Below are positions 5,518-8,833 of a stretch of 8,833 bases of DNA, piece after piece. Numbering within the stretch: the stretch's first letter is position 1; every line of letters starts with the position of its first letter. Location of the stretch: positions 1-8,833 of the forward strand of contig CALRIM020000129.1 of assembly GCA_943360385.1 (NCBI GenBank), written 5' to 3'. The stretch comes from CAJBVG01 sp943360385 (lineage in GTDB: Bacteria > Bacteroidota > Bacteroidia > Sphingobacteriales > Sphingobacteriaceae). The notes under the pieces are model-generated. The model worked only from the letters and a program-made list of their open reading frames with translations. It was not told the DNA's origin and did not search any database. Both the position numbers and the translations under genes were made by a program.

Positions 5518-7005
5518 ATGGAGAAAATCACGGATTACAAGTATGCCTTAGATGAATCATCGATTATTGCTATTACAGATCAAAAAGGAATAATAAAGTA
5601 CGTAAACAACAACTTTTGTATTATATCTAAATTCACTTTCGAAGAGTTGATAGGTAAAGATCATCGAATTATAAATTCAGGATTTCATACTAAAGATTTC
5701 ATAAAAGAACTTTGGACAACAATTGCAAACGGAAAGGTTTGGAAGGGGGAGTTAAAAAACAAGGCTAAAGATGGAAGTTACTATTGGGTAGACACTACTA
5801 TCGTACCCTTTTTAGATGAGCGTGGCAAACCGTATCAATATGTTGCCATTCGATCAGACATTACCTCTAGAAAAAACAACGAAGAAGAATTAAAAAATAC
5901 TTTAAAGGAAATATCAGATTATAAATATGCTTTAGACGAATCTGCCATTGTTGCAATTACAGATCAACGAGGAATTATAAAACATGTAAACGAAAATTTC
6001 TGTAAAATATCTAAATACAGTTATGATGAACTAATTGGTCAGGATCATCGAATTATAAATTCTGGTTATCATTCAAAAGATTTCATCAAAGAACTTTGGA
6101 AAACAATTGCCAACGGAAAGGTATGGAAAGGGGAACTGAAAAATAAGGCGAAAGATGGAAGTGTTTATTGGGTAGATACTACCATAGTTCCATTTTTAGA
6201 TGAAAACCATAAACCCTATCAATATGTAGCTATTCGATCTGATATAACGGAAAGGAAAAATGTTGAAGAGCAAATTAAGTTAAGTAACAAAAAAGCCATA
6301 GACCATGCAAAGGAGCTAGAGCAAAAAAACATTCAATTGGTAGACTTTTGTAATATCGTTTCTCATAATTTAAGAGCTCCACTAATTAATATTAGCATGT
6401 TAATAGATTTCTTAGAAAACTGCAAAAATGAAAAAGATAGGGTAGAGGTACAATCTAAAATAAAACCTGTTGTAAACCATTTAATGGAAGTTTTTAATGA
6501 GCTTGTAGAGTCTATTCAGGTTAAACAAGATAATGAAATTGTTATTGATAATATTAACATAAATGATAGTATTGAAAAAGTACTAATTGGTTTTAAAACA
6601 CAGATAAAAGAATTGGATGCCATTATAAATGTTAATACAGAAGAAGTCCCAATAATTCAATTCCCTCACAAATACATGGATAGTATATTATCCAACCTTA
6701 TAAGTAATTCAATAAAATACCATAGTCCTAAAAGGAAATTGAGCATCCAAATTGAAACTAAAAAAATATCCAATCATTGCTATTTATTATCTGTAAGCGA
6801 CAATGGTTTGGGTATTGATTTGAAATTACATAAGGATCAAATTTTTAAAATCAGAAAAACATTTCATAAACATCCCGACGCCAAAGGTTTTGGTTTATTT
6901 ATGACCAAAACTCAAGTAGAGGCAATGGGTAATAAAATCTGGGCCGAAAGTGAACCAGATAAAGGAACTTCATTTTATATTAAATTTAACAACCAACACC
7001 TATGA
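5518..7005 (+). CDS. Soluble sensor histidine kinase with tandem PAS domains
   Basis: This 495-residue protein has no membrane segment or signal peptide, so it should sense a cytoplasmic cue. The order is PAS-PAC 1 (about 6-120), a short linker, PAS-PAC 2 (134-248), a helical linker (about 249-275), a HisKA-like dimerisation domain and an ATP-binding HATPase domain. The phosphoacceptor is His283 in VSHNLRAPL. The N box is NLISNSIKY (393-401), G1 is DNGLGID (428-434) and G2 is GFGLFMTK (457-464), the F-G-L-F form frequent in Bacteroidota kinases. The two PAS copies differ at 18 of 115 residues with no gap. Start ATG 5518 places the first PAS at the extreme N-terminus. The stop overlaps the response regulator start by 4 bp, so the two form a translationally coupled cognate pair. 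The ligand or cofactor is not evident. Confidence 0.93.
   Translation: MEKITDYKYALDESSIIAITDQKGIIKYVNNNFCIISKFTFEELIGKDHRIINSGFHTKDFIKELWTTIANGKVWKGELKNKAKDGSYYWVDTTIVPFLDERGKPYQYVAIRSDITSRKNNEEELKNTLKEISDYKYALDESAIVAITDQRGIIKHVNENFCKISKYSYDELIGQDHRIINSGYHSKDFIKELWKTIANGKVWKGELKNKAKDGSVYWVDTTIVPFLDENHKPYQYVAIRSDITERKNVEEQIKLSNKKAIDHAKELEQKNIQLVDFCNIVSHNLRAPLINISMLIDFLENCKNEKDRVEVQSKIKPVVNHLMEVFNELVESIQVKQDNEIVIDNININDSIEKVLIGFKTQIKELDAIINVNTEEVPIIQFPHKYMDSILSNLISNSIKYHSPKRKLSIQIETKKISNHCYLLSVSDNGLGIDLKLHKDQIFKIRKTFHKHPDAKGFGLFMTKTQVEAMGNKIWAESEPDKGTSFYIKFNNQHL
5533..6261 (+). repeat. Tandem duplication encoding two PAS-PAC domains
   Basis: Codons 6-120 (5533-5877) and 134-248 (5917-6261) encode gap-free copies with 97 of 115 residues identical, spaced 128 codons apart. 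At DNA level many third positions differ. Over residues 69-87, which are identical in protein, 7 of 19 codons carry silent changes. This points to an old duplication held by protein-level selection rather than a very recent copy. Confidence 0.9.
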
Positions 7006-7403
7006 ACAAAATAAAATCACTCACACTAATAGACGACGATGATGTATTCGTTTTCTTAACCAAGAAAGTAATTGAGGAAACCAATTTAGTAGACCTCATA
7101 AAAGTATTTGAAAATGGACTCGATGCCATTAATTATTTAAAAGAAAATATTAATGATCCAGATTCTTTATCTGAAATAATTCTTTTAGATTTAAGTATGC
7201 CTATTATGAATGGTTGGCAATTTTTAGAGGAATTCACACTATTAAACCCAAAAATTGGAAAGCAAATCACCATTTATATTTGCTCATCTTCAATTTCTCC
7301 AGATGATGTAAGTAAGGCTAGATCTATAAATGAAGTAACCGATTATATTATTAAACCTATTGCTAAGGACAAACTAATTGAAGTGCTAAAAAAAATAATT
7401 TAA
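7002..7403 (+). CDS. Single-domain response regulator (CheY/Rcp1-like)
   Basis: This 133-residue protein is one receiver domain with no output domain. The acidic pocket is Asp11-Asp13 (LIDDDDV). The phosphoacceptor is Asp63 in LLDLSMPIMNGW. The switch Ser/Thr lies at Ser95/Ser96 (ICSSS), and the conserved lysine is Lys118 in IIKPI. Its ATG overlaps the kinase TGA as ATGA (7002-7005), so it is almost certainly the partner of that kinase. Without an effector domain it must act by protein contact, as a phosphorelay intermediate or as a phosphate sink. Rcp1-like regulators are commonly paired with PAS or phytochrome-type kinases in Bacteroidota and cyanobacteria. Confidence 0.94.
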   Translation: MNKIKSLTLIDDDDVFVFLTKKVIEETNLVDLIKVFENGLDAINYLKENINDPDSLSEIILLDLSMPIMNGWQFLEEFTLLNPKIGKQITIYICSSSISPDDVSKARSINEVTDYIIKPIAKDKLIEVLKKII

Positions 7404-7421
7404 TATAAAAAACACACCAAA

Positions 7422-7961
7422 TTATATCCTATAAAATATGCCAAAACCTATTTCATCATCATAATTTGTTTTAAAATTCTTTAAATATGATAAACGTAAT
7501 CCTAGTCGTAAATAATTCTTTTTGGTAATAGTTCTTAATCCTGCGTTAAAATAAATACCCGAAGCTTCATTATAATAACCACTTGGCAGGGGAGATCTGC
7601 CCGTTTCATTAACGGCATATCCAATTCCGAAGAATCCACCAGTGTTAGAATAAGCCTGTGGACTAGAACCACATCCAAAATTTATCTCTGCAACTAAAGG
7701 AACTTCATAAACGAAAAAACTTCCAGTATTTTTAATATTTCCAGAAATTTGGCTATTTGGCCTAAATCCATATGCTAAATGAGTCCCTAATGATAAGTTT
7801 GTTTCCTTATTTAATTGAACTAGATTTATTCTAGGTGAGTAAATAATCGCAGGACTATATCTATATATACTTATCCCTATAGCATGCGAAAAAGAAATCT
7901 GACAAAAGGTTGTTTTAGTGGTAAGGATTAAAACCAAAAAAAACAATTTCACTTTATTCAT
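7422..7961 (-). CDS. Secreted small protein, probable outer-membrane beta-barrel
   Basis: The 179-residue protein starts with a signal peptide (MNKVKLFFLVLILTTKTTFC, likely cut before Gln21). The cysteine at 20 is not in a proper lipobox, so a lipoprotein is unlikely. The rest consists of alternating hydrophobic/polar stretches rich in Gly, Tyr and Phe, such as LSLGTHLAYGF, GGFFGIGYAV and YLRLGLRLSYL. It ends in GFGIFYRI, as a final barrel strand would. I recognise no specific family and assign no function. It converges on the response regulator with an 18-bp gap and diverges from the gene at 8040 with a 78-bp gap. A shared intergenic control region with the latter is possible. Confidence 0.75.
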   Translation of the reverse strand: MNKVKLFFLVLILTTKTTFCQISFSHAIGISIYRYSPAIIYSPRINLVQLNKETNLSLGTHLAYGFRPNSQISGNIKNTGSFFVYEVPLVAEINFGCGSSPQAYSNTGGFFGIGYAVNETGRSPLPSGYYNEASGIYFNAGLRTITKKNYLRLGLRLSYLKNFKTNYDDEIGFGIFYRI

Positions 7962-8039
7962 ATTTATTGGGTAAAAAGCATTTATAATTTTAATTTGAAA
8001 AATTTAGTGTTTAAATTGTGAGTCATCTATTATATATTA

Positions 8040-8833
8040 ATGAAATCGAAAATATTACCATTTCTATTTTTGTTTGTTACTCATATATTATTTGCACAAA
8101 CTCAAGCTGGATTACTATACATAGATAATGGGAATTTGGATGAACAAAACCCTCAATTATATTCCCATAATAATAATAACTTCATTATTTCATCTACAGA
8201 AACTTCCCAGTTTAGTAATCAATACTCAATTTCTATAACAAAAACAGAAAATTTAGGCGGTGTAATTTGGACAAATTTTTTCAGACCTGGGGGAATAAAT
8301 TATTCAAATTTTACGACCAATAAAGTCCAATTTAAAGACTCTACCATACTTCTATATGGTATTTGCAAGGATCAAATAAACAGGGTACGAAAATTCTTTA
8401 CAGTACTAAATTCAGATGGGACGGAACTATATTCTAAAATTTTTCCATTCACCTCTAATGTAACCCAATTTCATGCTAGTTTAAGTGATTCGAGTACGGT
8501 TGAATGTGTTTATTACGACTTTGAGCAAAGCAGACTATTACGATACGAAAAATTCAATAGGATAGGGGGGCTTATTCAAACTGATTCTATTGTAAATACC
8601 CTAAAGACCTCTATTTTTAGAACTTTTAACAACTTTGTATATGCAATTGATTTAGTTGAAAATGTAAATCATAAACTAGAAGTAAAATTATTTCAATTTA
8701 ACAATACACTTACGTTTATAGATAGCACCATTTTAACCACAGACATTACCATTTTTCCAACATCATTTAAAAACTACGGTTATGCTAATGTTGGAGTTAC
8801 CTTAAATAGTGATGAATTGTTTATTGAAGGATT
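8040..8833 (+). CDS. Large secreted protein of unknown function (3' end outside window)
   Basis: An ATG at 8040 opens a frame with no stop through the window end: 264 full codons plus two bases. The signal peptide is MKSKILPFLFLFVTHILFAQ, with cleavage likely after LFA. The mature part is rich in Ser, Thr, Asn, Phe and Tyr. It shows repeated beta-strand-like blocks of about 40-50 residues (for example ISITKTENLGGVIWTNFF, then LNSDGTELYSKIFPF, then FQFNNTLTFIDS). These resemble the propeller-like extracellular proteins of Bacteroidota that often end in a type IX secretion sorting domain. That C-terminal domain would lie outside the window, so this is only an expectation. No enzyme motif is seen. 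Confidence 0.78.
   Translation, partial: MKSKILPFLFLFVTHILFAQTQAGLLYIDNGNLDEQNPQLYSHNNNNFIISSTETSQFSNQYSISITKTENLGGVIWTNFFRPGGINYSNFTTNKVQFKDSTILLYGICKDQINRVRKFFTVLNSDGTELYSKIFPFTSNVTQFHASLSDSSTVECVYYDFEQSRLLRYEKFNRIGGLIQTDSIVNTLKTSIFRTFNNFVYAIDLVENVNHKLEVKLFQFNNTLTFIDSTILTTDITIFPTSFKNYGYANVGVTLNSDELFIEG

Noticed and set aside
7404..7421. Terminator between the response regulator and the convergent beta-barrel gene
   Set aside because: Only weak A/T complementarity is present; no stable stem could be traced.

Overview
The window most likely comes from a member of the Bacteroidota, Flavobacteriia-like or a relative. By eye the DNA is about one-third G+C. Genes start at ATG codons in A-rich contexts without clear Shine-Dalgarno sequences. 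Some upstream regions resemble the Bacteroidota promoter (TTTG, about 20 bases, TAnnTTTG). Secreted proteins carry short signal peptides ending in F-[A/S/C]-Q, and the intergenic gaps hold short tandem repeats of 7-8 bp period typical of this phylum. No mobile element, rRNA, tRNA or CRISPR array was seen.

Left edge (1-797): the minus strand carries the 5' end of a secreted protein (1-87), an 8-bp-period repeat (111-166) that runs into the stop codon of the next gene, and a DinB-fold gene (165-622) disrupted by an apparent one-base deletion. A divergent intergenic region follows, holding a degenerate repeat and a perfect 14-bp palindrome.

Central operon (798-4163, plus strand): tetR-type regulator, DinB-like protein, thiolase (probable acetyl-CoA acetyltransferase), second DinB-like protein, hotdog thioesterase. 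Junctions are tight (1 bp, 27 bp, 0 bp). Near-identical palindromes with core ACCRATTGGT lie just upstream of the regulator and just upstream of the first dinB-like gene. At both sites the palindrome ends on a TAnnTTT-like -7 element. This suggests a self-regulating TetR repressor controlling a small acyl-CoA/thiol-related operon. A 10-bp hairpin starting at the last base of the thioesterase stop codon probably ends it.

Right half: a membrane-anchored diheme cytochrome c is on the minus strand (4230-5183), converging on the operon. After a 334-bp non-coding stretch comes a two-gene signalling operon: a soluble histidine kinase with two almost identical tandem PAS domains, overlapping by 4 bp a single-domain response regulator. 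Convergent to it is a small probable outer-membrane beta-barrel protein (7422-7961). Divergent from that is the start of a large secreted protein that runs off the window (8040-8833).

No single gene here is without known family. The points most worth following up are the paired TetR operators over a dinB/thiolase/dinB/thioesterase operon, the frameshifted third DinB gene, the 84%-identical PAS duplication, and the family of differing 7-8 bp intergenic repeats.
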